64,000 bases of DNA from assembly GCA_964020105.1 (NCBI GenBank), contig OZ026535.1, forward strand, positions 930,001 through 994,000, written 5' to 3'. Under the pieces are notes generated by a model. That model did not search any database. It was not told the origin of the DNA and worked only from the letters and a program-made list of their open reading frames with translations. Every line of letters begins with the position of its first letter. Position 1 is the stretch's first letter. Below are positions 56,275 to 64,000 of the stretch, piece after piece. A program made the translations under genes and the position numbers. This DNA comes from G964020105 sp964020105. Its GTDB lineage: Bacteria; Pseudomonadota; Alphaproteobacteria; WRAU01; Hepatincolaceae.

Positions 56275-56442
56275 ATGGCTAAAAAAGCAAAAACTCTTAT
56301 TAAGTTAGAAAGTACTGCAGGCACAGGATATTACTATATTGCCAACAAAAATCCTAAGACATCGACTGAAAAAATAGTACTTAAAAAGTATGATCCTAAA
56401 GTTAGAAAACACGTTGAATTTAAAGAAACTAAGTTAAGATAG
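56275..56442 (+). CDS. rpmG: 50S ribosomal protein L33
   Basis: L33 is a small large-subunit protein near the E site. The 55-residue sequence starts MAKKAKTLIKLESTAGTGYY and ends with YDPKVRKHVEFKETK, typical of the group lacking zinc-binding Cys pairs. The open frame runs upstream to 56215, but the ATG at 56275 gives the correct family length. Its last nine bases overlap the end of a convergent unknown gene. Confidence 0.97.
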   Translation: MAKKAKTLIKLESTAGTGYYYIANKNPKTSTEKIVLKKYDPKVRKHVEFKETKLR

Positions 56443-56769
56443 TTTCTTACTTATAATTTCCTCCATCTTATTTAGAGTTAGCGGATGATATATAAAAGTT
56501 AATTTTTTTATATCATTGTAAAAGTTGTTCCTATTACTGGGAATAATTTTTTTGTAAGATACGCATATTACTTCTTCATAATATGAATTAAATACTACAG
56601 CATCTGTTAGAATTAATTTATTATAATCACAGATAAGAATTTTGTTATTGGAGGCACGATTTTTTATACTTCTAACAATTGAAAAATCTTGTTTTAAAAC
56701 GTTCATAAGGGAGCATATTAGCTGCTCTTCTTCTTTGCTTTCTACCCAAATTATATAATTTTTTGTCAT
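56434..56769 (-). CDS. Unknown 111-residue protein
   Basis: This protein is not recognised. It has a short strand-like start (KNYIIWVESKEEEQ), a helix with LICSLMNVLKQDFSIV and further hydrophobic strands (NKILICDYNKLIL, DAVVFNSYYEEVICVSYKKI). The alternation suggests a small alpha/beta fold, loosely like a receiver domain, but the acidic phosphorylation site is not clear. No signal peptide is seen. It overlaps rpmG tail-to-tail. It has codon use like its neighbours and is probably a real gene. Confidence 0.6.
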   Translation of the reverse strand: MTKNYIIWVESKEEEQLICSLMNVLKQDFSIVRSIKNRASNNKILICDYNKLILTDAVVFNSYYEEVICVSYKKIIPSNRNNFYNDIKKLTFIYHPLTLNKMEEIISKKLS

Positions 56770-56860
56770 TTAAACATAAGTTGTTGTTTAATCAGCAACG
56801 GATTGCTATTATTATATTAGCATATATTACTATAAAATAATAATTGGGTATAAAAATTGC

Positions 56861-57442
56861 ATGCTATCTAAAAATATTTTTTTTACAACAGTCATTACTT
56901 ACGGAATATTTTTTATAGTTTTTCTCTACGTTATTACTACTAATGCCAAAGAGAATAATACTACTAGTCTGCCGATTAATCAGAAAGATATCTCCCTTTC
57001 TCTGCAAAGTGGGAATATAAATAATACAGTTGAAGATGATATTGCGGAACAAAATTTATCGGTAAAGGATTTTAAGTTAAGCGAAATATTTGCTAATCCT
57101 CAGGATGTGAAAGTAGCCGTAGTTAGTGGCATTTTATTGCAATCTCTTGATAATAAGAGTTTTTTTGTTTTTAATGATCAGAGCGCTGTAATTAATATGT
57201 ATATAGAGCCTTCGTTATGGACAGATATAGGAGAATCTAAATTTAAACTAAACACAAAACTGCAATTTTTAGTAAAAATACAACTTAACTCATACGATGA
57301 GTTAAGTTTTTTAGAGGTTATAAAAATAGATCCTAACCAATCTGAAGATGGTGGTTATGAAATTTCATCAACACTGTTGAGGTTGCAAAAATATTTTAGT
57401 GAAAGTTATAAGGAAATAGAACATCAGCTTAGTAATCGTTAA
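56861..57442 (+). CDS. Membrane-anchored protein with a predicted OB-fold
   Basis: This 193-residue protein has an N-terminal membrane helix (about residues 7-26) and a polar linker. From about residue 85 a domain has the pattern VAVVSGILLQSLDNKSFFVF, NDQSAVINMYIEPSLW, then LNTKLQFLVKIQLN. The order of a G-turn strand, a 'D/N-D' turn followed by a strand, and a late strand resembles bacterial OB-fold (BOF/YgiW-like) proteins of the periplasm. The 3' end overlaps the RluD-type gene on the other strand by 14 bases. Function unknown. Confidence 0.6.
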   Translation: MLSKNIFFTTVITYGIFFIVFLYVITTNAKENNTTSLPINQKDISLSLQSGNINNTVEDDIAEQNLSVKDFKLSEIFANPQDVKVAVVSGILLQSLDNKSFFVFNDQSAVINMYIEPSLWTDIGESKFKLNTKLQFLVKIQLNSYDELSFLEVIKIDPNQSEDGGYEISSTLLRLQKYFSESYKEIEHQLSNR

Positions 57443-58421
57443 ATGAATTCAAATGTAACATTTCATAAATAACTTGTAGCTCAGGTGGTTCGCATATTTC
57501 AAGAGTAATTTCATTAGTCGTTATAGGATGAATAAATCCTAGTTTATAGGCATGAAGTGCTTGGCGGTTTAATTGTTTTATAGCCGTTTGTATATGTGGA
57601 TCAAGCTTGTTAAAATACTTATTGATATTAGTACTATATACAGGATCGCCAACAATAGAGTGACCAATGTGTTGCATATGGACTCGAATCTGATGAGTTC
57701 TACCTGTTTCCAAAGTAAACTTAACTAAAGATAAATTATTATGATAAGAATTTAAAACTTGATAATTAGTAACAGATAGTTTGCCTTTCGTAGTATTAAC
57801 CATCATTTTCAAAGGATTAGTATCAGATCTTTTAATAAATGTTTTAATAATCCCTTTTGATTTTAAAGGCTTCCCCCATACTAAAGCTCTATAGTTTCTC
57901 TGAACGCTGTGTAACTCAAATTGCTTGGCCAAAATGGCATGAGTATGATCATCTTTTGCAACAACTAATAATCCACTAGTATCTTTATCTAGTCTGTGGA
58001 CAATGCCAGCTCTTATATGTCCGTTTATTGAAGATAATGATTCCTTATAATGATATAATAATCCATTAACTAAAGTATTATCGAAATTACCTGCTCCAGG
58101 ATGAACAACTAATCCAGCTGGTTTATTCAAAACTACTAGGTAATTATCTTCAAATAACACATCTATTGGAATCTCCTTAGGTATAAGATTCTCTGCTTGT
58201 GGCATATCAGCTACACTTAGAGTATCATTTAATTTTACTTTTAAAGATGCATCATATAGGATAGCTTTTTTACCATCCCTAAATAGTTGGATTTTTTTAT
58301 TATGGATAAGTTTTTGTATTTTAGAGCGACTAAAATCATTAAAATATCTTGCTAAAAATATATCAACTCGTAGATTAACATCTTCAGTGGTTACGATAGC
58401 TATCCTTTGCTCTTCTTGCAA
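57429..58421 (-). CDS. rluD: RluD-type 23S rRNA pseudouridine synthase
   Basis: RluD-type enzymes turn uridines in helix 69 of 23S rRNA into pseudouridine. The protein starts with an S4 RNA-binding domain (VNLRVDIFLARYFNDFSRSK). The catalytic Asp lies in AGIVHRLDKDTSGLLVVAKD, and the late motif ETGRTHQIRVHMQHIGHSI is clear. The open frame extends upstream to 58583, but that part is unlike the family and overlaps a divergent gene. The TTG at 58421 with GAGGG just upstream gives a normal length of about 330 residues. The start is therefore uncertain by a few codons. RluC/RluD discrimination is from overall layout only. Confidence 0.9.
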   Translation of the reverse strand: MQEEQRIAIVTTEDVNLRVDIFLARYFNDFSRSKIQKLIHNKKIQLFRDGKKAILYDASLKVKLNDTLSVADMPQAENLIPKEIPIDVLFEDNYLVVLNKPAGLVVHPGAGNFDNTLVNGLLYHYKESLSSINGHIRAGIVHRLDKDTSGLLVVAKDDHTHAILAKQFELHSVQRNYRALVWGKPLKSKGIIKTFIKRSDTNPLKMMVNTTKGKLSVTNYQVLNSYHNNLSLVKFTLETGRTHQIRVHMQHIGHSIVGDPVYSTNINKYFNKLDPHIQTAIKQLNRQALHAYKLGFIHPITTNEITLEICEPPELQVIYEMLHLNSFNDY

Positions 58422-58485
58422 TTTGCCCTCTTGTAATATTAATACTATAATATTAACAGTTAGAAATAAAATAAACGAGTGCAAA

Positions 58486-58794
58486 ATGCCAAATAATAAT
58501 AATTCTTCTTTTACAAAAGGACAAAAACAGCTGATACTTCTGATAAGCATACTAGCTATCTTGCTAATATTAGGAATAACCATACTGATTTTTGCCTATA
58601 AATATAAAAAAGATACCAATTCCCTAATCCCAGAGATAAGCAAGCCATTAATTCATAATTACGAGTTTGCAAAAGAGTGCTATCCTTTAAAGATCGAATA
58701 TAGAGAAAAGTATATCGCCCTACATTCTAACAAATGCAAATCTATAAAACTAATTGATCTCACTAACTATAAAATAACTGAAATTAACTATTAA
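58486..58794 (+). CDS. Small single-span membrane protein of unknown function
   Basis: This 102-residue protein begins at an ATG (MPNNNNSSFTKGQKQLILLI) and has one strong membrane helix (about residues 16-38). A short exported or periplasmic tail follows, with two Cys (KECYPLK and HSNKCKSIKL) that could form a disulfide. The frame is open further upstream to 58387, but that part overlaps rluD. Its last four bases overlap the end of the U32 gene (convergent). Similar small proteins occur next to rluD in related genomes as far as I recall, but I do not recognise a named family. Confidence 0.6.
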   Translation: MPNNNNSSFTKGQKQLILLISILAILLILGITILIFAYKYKKDTNSLIPEISKPLIHNYEFAKECYPLKIEYREKYIALHSNKCKSIKLIDLTNYKITEINY

Positions 58795-60428
58795 AAATCT
58801 ATATTTTTCATAAGCTTTTCACCAAGCTTTTTATTTTGCATTTTTGCACGCAATTTACTGTATTCATCTCCTTGCCAAAAAATCATGCAACCATTACATC
58901 CCTTAGAACAACATGGCTTCAACAGAGTTTTATCTTTATTAGCTTCCTTATCCCATTTTTCTTTCTTGACAATATCAACCTTAGCCTGCAATTTATCTAA
59001 TACTTGCATAGAAGTATTACCTGCCTCTACCCCAAAAGAAACCTTGTTATGCTTCAAAAATACCTCATACATTGGCTCCTTATAAACTTTCCTGACAATA
59101 GAACACTCTGGCAGAATTTCTCTTAAGGATTCTTTCTCCTCATTATGAAATAGACTAAGTGGGATTCTAATGGCCTGATTAGCCTTACCTGGAGAAATTT
59201 TCTGTTTTACATAACCACTTTCAGCATCAATAAATTCATATAAGCGAATCCTAATTGGCTCAAGTAAAAATGGTGAGATAAATTCTAAAATATCTCCGGA
59301 GTTAAGTAGATTTCTAACTTCCATAATAATGGACTCACCGATTTCTTTAGTATTATCATAGCCAATAATAATTCCAGCATAAGCATAATCACTGATTGTT
59401 TTAGTTAGATCATAATTATGAGCTAAATTAGTAAGTCTGCCATCGTGAAAAGCCATAGTATACCCACGATTTTGAATGGCAAACAACTCATTTAAATAAG
59501 GCTGATAATTAAAATTTTCAGGATTCTTATAATAGGCATCAATTGCAAAACGATACGCTCTAGCAGTCATAGCTGCATAATATTCGCTTTTATTACGTCC
59601 TTCTATTTTTAAAGTATTAACTCCTATCTCTATGTAATCTTTTAGAACAGGCATAAGACAAAGATCTTTAGAGTTAAGAATATAAGCACCCATTTCATCC
59701 TCATCTATCTCAAAAAACTCTCCTTCTCTAAATTCTTCTTCCAGAAAAAATTGGAAAAGCTCCATATTCTCTTCATTAACATTAAGATCAAAAATTTTAT
59801 CATCACGTAATTTAACTCGCAGTTTATAATTCCAGCGACAACTATTAGCACAACTACCCTGATTAGCTCCTCTTTCTGCCATAAAATTAGATAACAAACA
59901 TCTACCAGAATAAGTCATACACATGGATCCGTGAACAAAAGCCTCTAATTTAATATCCTGGCATTGAGATCTAATCTCCTTAAGCTCATTAAAGGAAACT
60001 TCCCTTGCTAAAACACACAAAGCAGCACCTTGTTTTTTCCAAAAATTCACCGACAAGCTAGAACACACATTAGCTTGAGTTGAAATATGTAAATTAGTAT
60101 TAGGCATATGCTCCTTAACAAAATCAAACACCCCAGGATCGGCAATTAAAATACCATCAGGCTCAACTTTTTTTAGGGTTTCTATGAATACTGGTAGCTT
60201 TTCTATATCCTTATTATGAGAGAATAAATTTAAGGTTAAATAAAGTTTTTTATTGTTTTTTTTAGTAATACGAGATACTTCTAACAAGTCCTCCAACGTA
60301 ATCTCAGATTTGGTTCTCAAAGACATATCAGGAGTCCCAACATAAACAGCGTCTGCCCCATATAGCAGAGCAGTCTTGATTTTTCTTAAACTCCCACCAG
60401 GAGATAACAACTCAACTTTTTCACTCAT
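58791..60428 (-). CDS. U32-family protein, probable tRNA hydroxylation protein TrhP (YegQ-like)
   Basis: TrhP makes 5-hydroxyuridine at tRNA position 34. The family was first annotated as peptidase U32. The 545-residue protein has the opening ELLSPGGSLRKIKTALLYGA, the segment LEAFVHGSMCMTYSGRCLLS and the Cys motif GSCANSCRWNYKL. LKIEGRNKSEYYAAMTARAY comes next, followed by a C-terminal domain with further Cys (CCSKGCNGC). The Cys set suggests an Fe-S cluster. The assignment to TrhP rather than to another U32 member (RlhA, UbiU/V) rests on overall length and the single polypeptide; it is moderately sure. Confidence 0.8.
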   Translation of the reverse strand: MSEKVELLSPGGSLRKIKTALLYGADAVYVGTPDMSLRTKSEITLEDLLEVSRITKKNNKKLYLTLNLFSHNKDIEKLPVFIETLKKVEPDGILIADPGVFDFVKEHMPNTNLHISTQANVCSSLSVNFWKKQGAALCVLAREVSFNELKEIRSQCQDIKLEAFVHGSMCMTYSGRCLLSNFMAERGANQGSCANSCRWNYKLRVKLRDDKIFDLNVNEENMELFQFFLEEEFREGEFFEIDEDEMGAYILNSKDLCLMPVLKDYIEIGVNTLKIEGRNKSEYYAAMTARAYRFAIDAYYKNPENFNYQPYLNELFAIQNRGYTMAFHDGRLTNLAHNYDLTKTISDYAYAGIIIGYDNTKEIGESIIMEVRNLLNSGDILEFISPFLLEPIRIRLYEFIDAESGYVKQKISPGKANQAIRIPLSLFHNEEKESLREILPECSIVRKVYKEPMYEVFLKHNKVSFGVEAGNTSMQVLDKLQAKVDIVKKEKWDKEANKDKTLLKPCCSKGCNGCMIFWQGDEYSKLRAKMQNKKLGEKLMKNIDF

Positions 60429-60512
60429 AGCCTTACCAAACCAGAAAAATTTAATAAAATTATTTTAGCCAATTACTATAACAAATATTAATGAATTTTG
60501 TAATAAAATTAT

Positions 60513-60995
60513 TTAATAAGTAAATCCAATTTTGATAACAATAAGATCTATTCCTGCTGCTTTAAATAATCTATAAGCATCCCCTCCAGCTTGATACTCA
60601 TGCTTAGCTACTACCCTTTTAATTCCAGCCGCTATAATTAACATACTACATGCATAACAAGGAACCATAGTGCAATAGAGAGTCCCCCCATCAAGAGATA
60701 CTCCATATCTCGCTGCATACACTATAGCATTCTGCTCAGCATGAATAGTCCTAACACAATGCTCTCTAATTTCACCATCTTCATAATTAACCTTACGCAA
60801 TAAATGTCCATCTTGTGTGCAATCTGAAATACCAGCAGGTGCCCCAACATAACCTGTAGATAAAATCCTATTATCCTTAACAATAACACAGCCAGACAAT
60901 CCACGATCACATGTTGCCCTTAAAGCAACTGCGTCCACAATATTTAAAAAATACTCATCCCACGATGGTCTATTTTTAGATTTAATAATATCCAT
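60513..60995 (-). CDS. Deoxycytidylate (dCMP) deaminase family protein
   Basis: dCMP deaminase converts dCMP to dUMP for dTTP synthesis. The 160-residue protein has the typical start WDEYFLNIVDAVALRATCDR, a G-Y-V-G-A-P substrate loop, the zinc/proton site HAEQNAIVYAARYG and the second zinc motif VPCYACSMLIIAAG. It lies 1 base after the unknown gene at 60997 on the same strand, so the two may be coupled. Confidence 0.93.
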   Translation of the reverse strand: MDIIKSKNRPSWDEYFLNIVDAVALRATCDRGLSGCVIVKDNRILSTGYVGAPAGISDCTQDGHLLRKVNYEDGEIREHCVRTIHAEQNAIVYAARYGVSLDGGTLYCTMVPCYACSMLIIAAGIKRVVAKHEYQAGGDAYRLFKAAGIDLIVIKIGFTY

Positions 60996-60996
60996 A

Positions 60997-61614
60997 CTAT
61001 CTTTTTATATTTGCAACTGTATTTTTAAAATATATACCAGACAATCCCTCCAAATAAATAAAATCTAACGCTCTAAAGGACTCTTCTATGTTAATTTTTT
61101 CACCCTTTATAATTATTTCACCCTTTTTTGGTAAATTAATTTTTATTTTTAAATCTTTTTTAAAAATAATATTATTATCTTTTTTATTATTTAATATTAT
61201 AAAATATGGGATTTCTATAGTTGTACTTGCTAAGTTTCCACTATTTACACGTTTTTTAACTTTAAAAATAAGATTCATAGTGCTTTTAAGATATAATTTT
61301 TGCTCAAATTGATTAGATAATGTAACAATTTCAGATTGTGGTAAGTTTTTCTTAAAAAGCATTTTATCCTTTTGCCAATCACAAGTTCCCTCAGAACCCC
61401 AAATCTCTATTGTGTAAATAACGTCACCATTATCATTTTTTAAATAAACTGTTTCAATACCTTTTATAGCATTAGGTTTTAAACACGAGAATATATCTCC
61501 TTCTTTTGTTACAGTGTATTTTGTATCCTTACTATTATCAGCAGCAGATAAGGAAGAAATATATAAAGCTGCATTAAGCAACAGAAATAAAAACAATAAA
61601 TTTTTCATATTCAT
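60997..61614 (-). CDS. Exported protein of unknown function
   Basis: This 205-residue protein has a signal peptide (MKNLLFLFLLLNAALYISSL, cleavage likely after SAA). The rest is beta-rich with many Lys, and a Cys pair that could form a disulfide (FSCLKPN and EGTCDWQ). No family is recognised. There are two ATG candidates two codons apart. The next gene, dCMP deaminase, starts 1 base after... its own frame in the same direction, indicating tight packing. The role is not known. Confidence 0.6.
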   Translation of the reverse strand: MNMKNLLFLFLLLNAALYISSLSAADNSKDTKYTVTKEGDIFSCLKPNAIKGIETVYLKNDNGDVIYTIEIWGSEGTCDWQKDKMLFKKNLPQSEIVTLSNQFEQKLYLKSTMNLIFKVKKRVNSGNLASTTIEIPYFIILNNKKDNNIIFKKDLKIKINLPKKGEIIIKGEKINIEESFRALDFIYLEGLSGIYFKNTVANIKR

Positions 61615-61692
61615 AAAATTAAGTTAACCATTTAATAATCAGTATAAAATATTATTAGCAATAGTACTAAGTGTAAAATATAAAATGAAAAA

Positions 61693-62178
61693 ATGCAAAA
61701 AACAAATCCTATGTCTGTAAAAATATTCACTGATGGTGGTTGTCTAAACAATCCAGGAGAAGGTGGAATTGGTGTTATTTTGCGTTATCAAGAACATATA
61801 AAAAAAATTAATGGCTATGTGCCATTAACTACTAATAATCAAATGGAACTACTGGCTATAATAGTAGCTTTAGAGCATTTAAAAAAACCCTGTGAGGTCG
61901 CTGTATATACAGATAGCAAATATCTCCAAAATGGCATAACTGAGTGGATTAAAAAATGGAAAAATAATAACTGGAAAACAGCTAACAAACAAAATGTTAA
62001 AAATCAGTCTTTATGGGTAAAATTAGATGAGTTAGTAAATGTACATAAAATAACTTTTGAATGGATTAAAGGACATTCTGGTCATTATGAAAATGAAATG
62101 GCCGATGAATTATGTAAAATAGCAATAAATAACAAAAGTCCTCTATTATCTAGCTATTTACATTTACTAGAAACGTAA
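61693..62178 (+). CDS. rnhA: Ribonuclease HI
   Basis: RNase HI removes RNA from RNA-DNA hybrids. The 161-residue protein has the four catalytic acids: FTDGGCLNNPGEGG (Asp), NNQMELLAIIVALEHL (Glu), AVYTDSKYLQNGI (Asp) and the last Asp in NEMADELCKIA. The His loop WIKGHSGHYEN is present. The start may instead be the ATG at 61711, which would remove six residues. Confidence 0.97.
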   Translation: MQKTNPMSVKIFTDGGCLNNPGEGGIGVILRYQEHIKKINGYVPLTTNNQMELLAIIVALEHLKKPCEVAVYTDSKYLQNGITEWIKKWKNNNWKTANKQNVKNQSLWVKLDELVNVHKITFEWIKGHSGHYENEMADELCKIAINNKSPLLSSYLHLLET

Positions 62179-62213
62179 CTAGCTATATAATATCATAAAT
62201 GGAGACACTTGCG

Positions 62214-62819
62214 ATGAAAAATATAAGTTATGACGTACAATCATCTTTAAAAGGCAAACTGTTAGTAGCCTCACCATCAATGTCAGATAACAGATTCTAT
62301 AAAGCCGTTATTCTAATTACTAATCATGATGAAAAAGGAGCCGTTGGTGTAATAATTAATAAAAATTCCGCCCATAAATTTGTACATATAATAAAAAGTA
62401 TAGATGCTAATTATGATGAAAGTAGAATCAACTTAGGAGATCAACAAATAAACATAGTATTAGGAGGTCCTGTTAACTCTAATAGTTTATTTATAATCCA
62501 TTCACCAGATTATAAAGTACGAGATACACAAAAAATTACAGACACTATCCATATGACAAATCAACTAAATATCCTATCGGATTTAGCAAACAATAATGGC
62601 CCTAAAAAATCAATAATATCTATTGGTTGTGCCATGTGGAAAACAAATCAAATAGAACAAGAACTTTTCAGCGATAGCTGGTTTATATCAGATCTAAACG
62701 AAAATTTAGTATTCGACATCCAGGTAAATCAAATGTATGACAATGTATTTTCTACTTTAGGTTTTAGATCTTTTGAAAATAACTCGGCTCTATTCATCTC
62801 AAATAAGTTGAAATCCTAA
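62214..62819 (+). CDS. YqgE/AlgH family protein (DUF179)
   Basis: This 201-residue protein fits the DUF179 family: SSLKGKLLVASPSMSDNRFY at the start, LITNHDEKGAVGVIINKNS, then VLGGPVNSNSLFIIHSP and, near the end, SIGCAMWKTNQIEQEL. The biochemical role of YqgE is not settled. An ATG at 62199 is also in frame, but GGAG precedes the ATG at 62214 by 9 bases, so this is preferred. It is transcribed from the same side as rnhA with a gap of about 35 bases. Confidence 0.92.
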   Translation: MKNISYDVQSSLKGKLLVASPSMSDNRFYKAVILITNHDEKGAVGVIINKNSAHKFVHIIKSIDANYDESRINLGDQQINIVLGGPVNSNSLFIIHSPDYKVRDTQKITDTIHMTNQLNILSDLANNNGPKKSIISIGCAMWKTNQIEQELFSDSWFISDLNENLVFDIQVNQMYDNVFSTLGFRSFENNSALFISNKLKS

Positions 62820-62909
62820 GAGAACAACTTATATTTGTTTTCACTAGAATGAGCTTTTATATTAGTAAGTACTGTTTTATTAGCACTATTTTTATGTTTT
62901 ACCATCTTG

Positions 62910-64000
62910 TTATATCTTCTTATTCTCTTTTGATACTTTCTTCCTATATATGATAGTTGCCTGCACTTTATTTGATTTTATAAGTTTAGTATTACTTTTA
63001 TCAGCATCAAAAGATATATTAGGAGAAGCTATTTTATTTTTTGTTGGTATTCTAACTGCTAAGGTGTTAAAAGTAGATTTATAAATAGCAAACTCTTTAA
63101 TTTCATTTTCATTTAAAACTTTATCAGAAGGCATCTTTATAGTTAACGGATTAACCTGCCTATTATTAAGTAATACCTCATAGTGCAAATGTGGGCCTGT
63201 CACCCTACCGGTTGCACCAATTGTACCAATCACCTGCCACTGGGATACTCTGTCACCTTCTTTTAATTTAGGAGCAAATGAATTCATATGCGCATAAAGA
63301 GATTTTAAATAAGGATTATGCCTAATAACAACATAGTTACCATAAGTTGCCGAGTAAAGTTTTTTCTCAATCACTCCCGAGCCACTAGCATATATAGGAG
63401 TACCAATTGGAGCAGCAAAATCAACTCCCTTATGTAAGGCAGTATAACCAAGCACAGGATGCACTCTATTGCCAAAACGGGAGCTTAGTCGAGCATTATT
63501 AACAGGTGTTTTAATCAATGTTTTTATAACACTTTTACCGTCTTCGTGATAATAACCATCTGAATATTTATAAAATGAAACCACTCTATCCTCTAGTTTA
63601 ATAGTGGCAAACATAAGATTATCACAAGATACAAGTTCATCTTCCTGATTATACATACATTCAAAAATCACCTCCATCGTGTTATGCTCTTTAATATCAC
63701 GTTGAAAGTCTATGTCCCATGACAAAACCTTAAAAACTTCAACTGCTATGGAAGCCGGGACTCCTGCGTTAATAGCCGCTGTATAAATACTATCTTTAAC
63801 CAAAACTTTTCTTCTTAAAATATAACGAGTTAACTTTTTTTCTTGTTTATACACAACATAATTATAATCAACATCAGCTTCCACAATCAGATCTTCTTTT
63901 ATACTTAGTGGTAAAGATAATTTTTTAATTTTATCTTCTCCCCAATCAGAAGATGATGCAAATACAACCTTTAAAGTTAGTTTAGGATTTATTTTCTTTA
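62910..64000 (-). CDS. M23 family metallopeptidase, start outside window
   Basis: This is a peptidoglycan endopeptidase of the LytM/MepM type. The minus-strand frame is open to the right edge (codons upstream of a GTG at 63884 continue as SSSDWGEDKIKKLSLPLSIK), so the N-terminus is missing. A central part (SIYTAAINAGVPASIAVEVF) resembles the pre-catalytic domain of MepM-like enzymes. The zinc motif is intact: HKGVDFAAP, YAHMNSF and GPHLHYEVLLN, in contrast to the degenerate LytM domain at 10.7 kb. It should be the active hydrolase of the pair. The C-terminal tail is Lys-rich. Confidence 0.9.
   Translation of the reverse strand, partial: KKINPKLTLKVVFASSSDWGEDKIKKLSLPLSIKEDLIVEADVDYNYVVYKQEKKLTRYILRRKVLVKDSIYTAAINAGVPASIAVEVFKVLSWDIDFQRDIKEHNTMEVIFECMYNQEDELVSCDNLMFATIKLEDRVVSFYKYSDGYYHEDGKSVIKTLIKTPVNNARLSSRFGNRVHPVLGYTALHKGVDFAAPIGTPIYASGSGVIEKKLYSATYGNYVVIRHNPYLKSLYAHMNSFAPKLKEGDRVSQWQVIGTIGATGRVTGPHLHYEVLLNNRQVNPLTIKMPSDKVLNENEIKEFAIYKSTFNTLAVRIPTKNKIASPNISFDADKSNTKLIKSNKVQATIIYRKKVSKENKKI

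Noticed and set aside
58387..58485. Longer start of the small membrane protein
   Set aside because: It would overlap the rluD start region, and residues before the ATG at 58486 do not look like a signal or domain.

Overview
This window looks like the chromosome of an obligately intracellular alphaproteobacterium of the order Rickettsiales, most likely family Rickettsiaceae. The evidence is strong AT richness, closely spaced housekeeping genes, a complete ISC iron-sulfur locus with hscB/hscA/fdx/iscX, Znu-type zinc uptake, an ankyrin-repeat protein, decayed conjugation and other pseudogenes, and the neighbourhoods gatCAB and plsY-dprA-topA-rnr-rpmG. The genus cannot be fixed from sequence reading alone. 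No CRISPR array, rRNA or intact mobile element was seen; one tRNA (Ser, GCT) is present.

Region 1 (1-6.2 kb) is the accessory part. It holds the 3' part of znuA with a striking His-rich 33-bp tandem repeat, a membrane-anchored ankyrin protein, a broken VirB4/TrbE-type conjugation ATPase (in-frame TAG, no N-terminal half), an unknown protein with a hydrolase-like serine elbow, and about 1 kb of decayed coding sequence on the minus strand.

Region 2 (6.2-19.2 kb) holds a minus-strand run for secretion and envelope: an MltB-like protein lacking the usual catalytic Glu, an Mth938-like protein, secF, secD, yajC and a NlpD/EnvC-like LytM protein. Next come a large FAD/Fe-S dehydrogenase, an orphan amino-acid-type binding protein, znuC-znuB, and rplM-rpsI with a clear promoter and terminator.

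Region 3 (19.2-29.2 kb, minus) reads iscR-iscS-iscU-iscA-hscB-hscA-fdx-iscX-mlaE-mlaF-dinG, a nearly gapless series joining Fe-S assembly, lipid transport and an Fe-S helicase.

Region 4 (29.4-45.8 kb) has a hydrolase-tyrS pair, a large AsmA/YhdP-like protein, prfB, a class A penicillin-binding protein and an AMIN amidase. Divergent from these is RNase E/G, followed by a BepA-like metalloprotease, a predicted outer-membrane barrel and tRNA-Ser.

Region 5 (45.8-64 kb) holds gatC-gatA-gatB (minus) and ruvX-plsY-dprA-topA-rnr-rpmG (plus). After these come several small unrecognised or weakly recognised proteins, an RluD-type pseudouridine synthase, a U32 family protein (TrhP-like), dCMP deaminase, rnhA, yqgE and a partial M23 endopeptidase cut by the right edge. 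Together the genes cover protein export, cell-wall remodelling, Fe-S and zinc supply, translation and RNA turnover. No complete new system is obvious. The most unusual items are the His-repeat ZnuA, the catalytic-residue losses in two wall-hydrolase homologues, the zinc-ribbon HscB and the pseudogene-rich left end.
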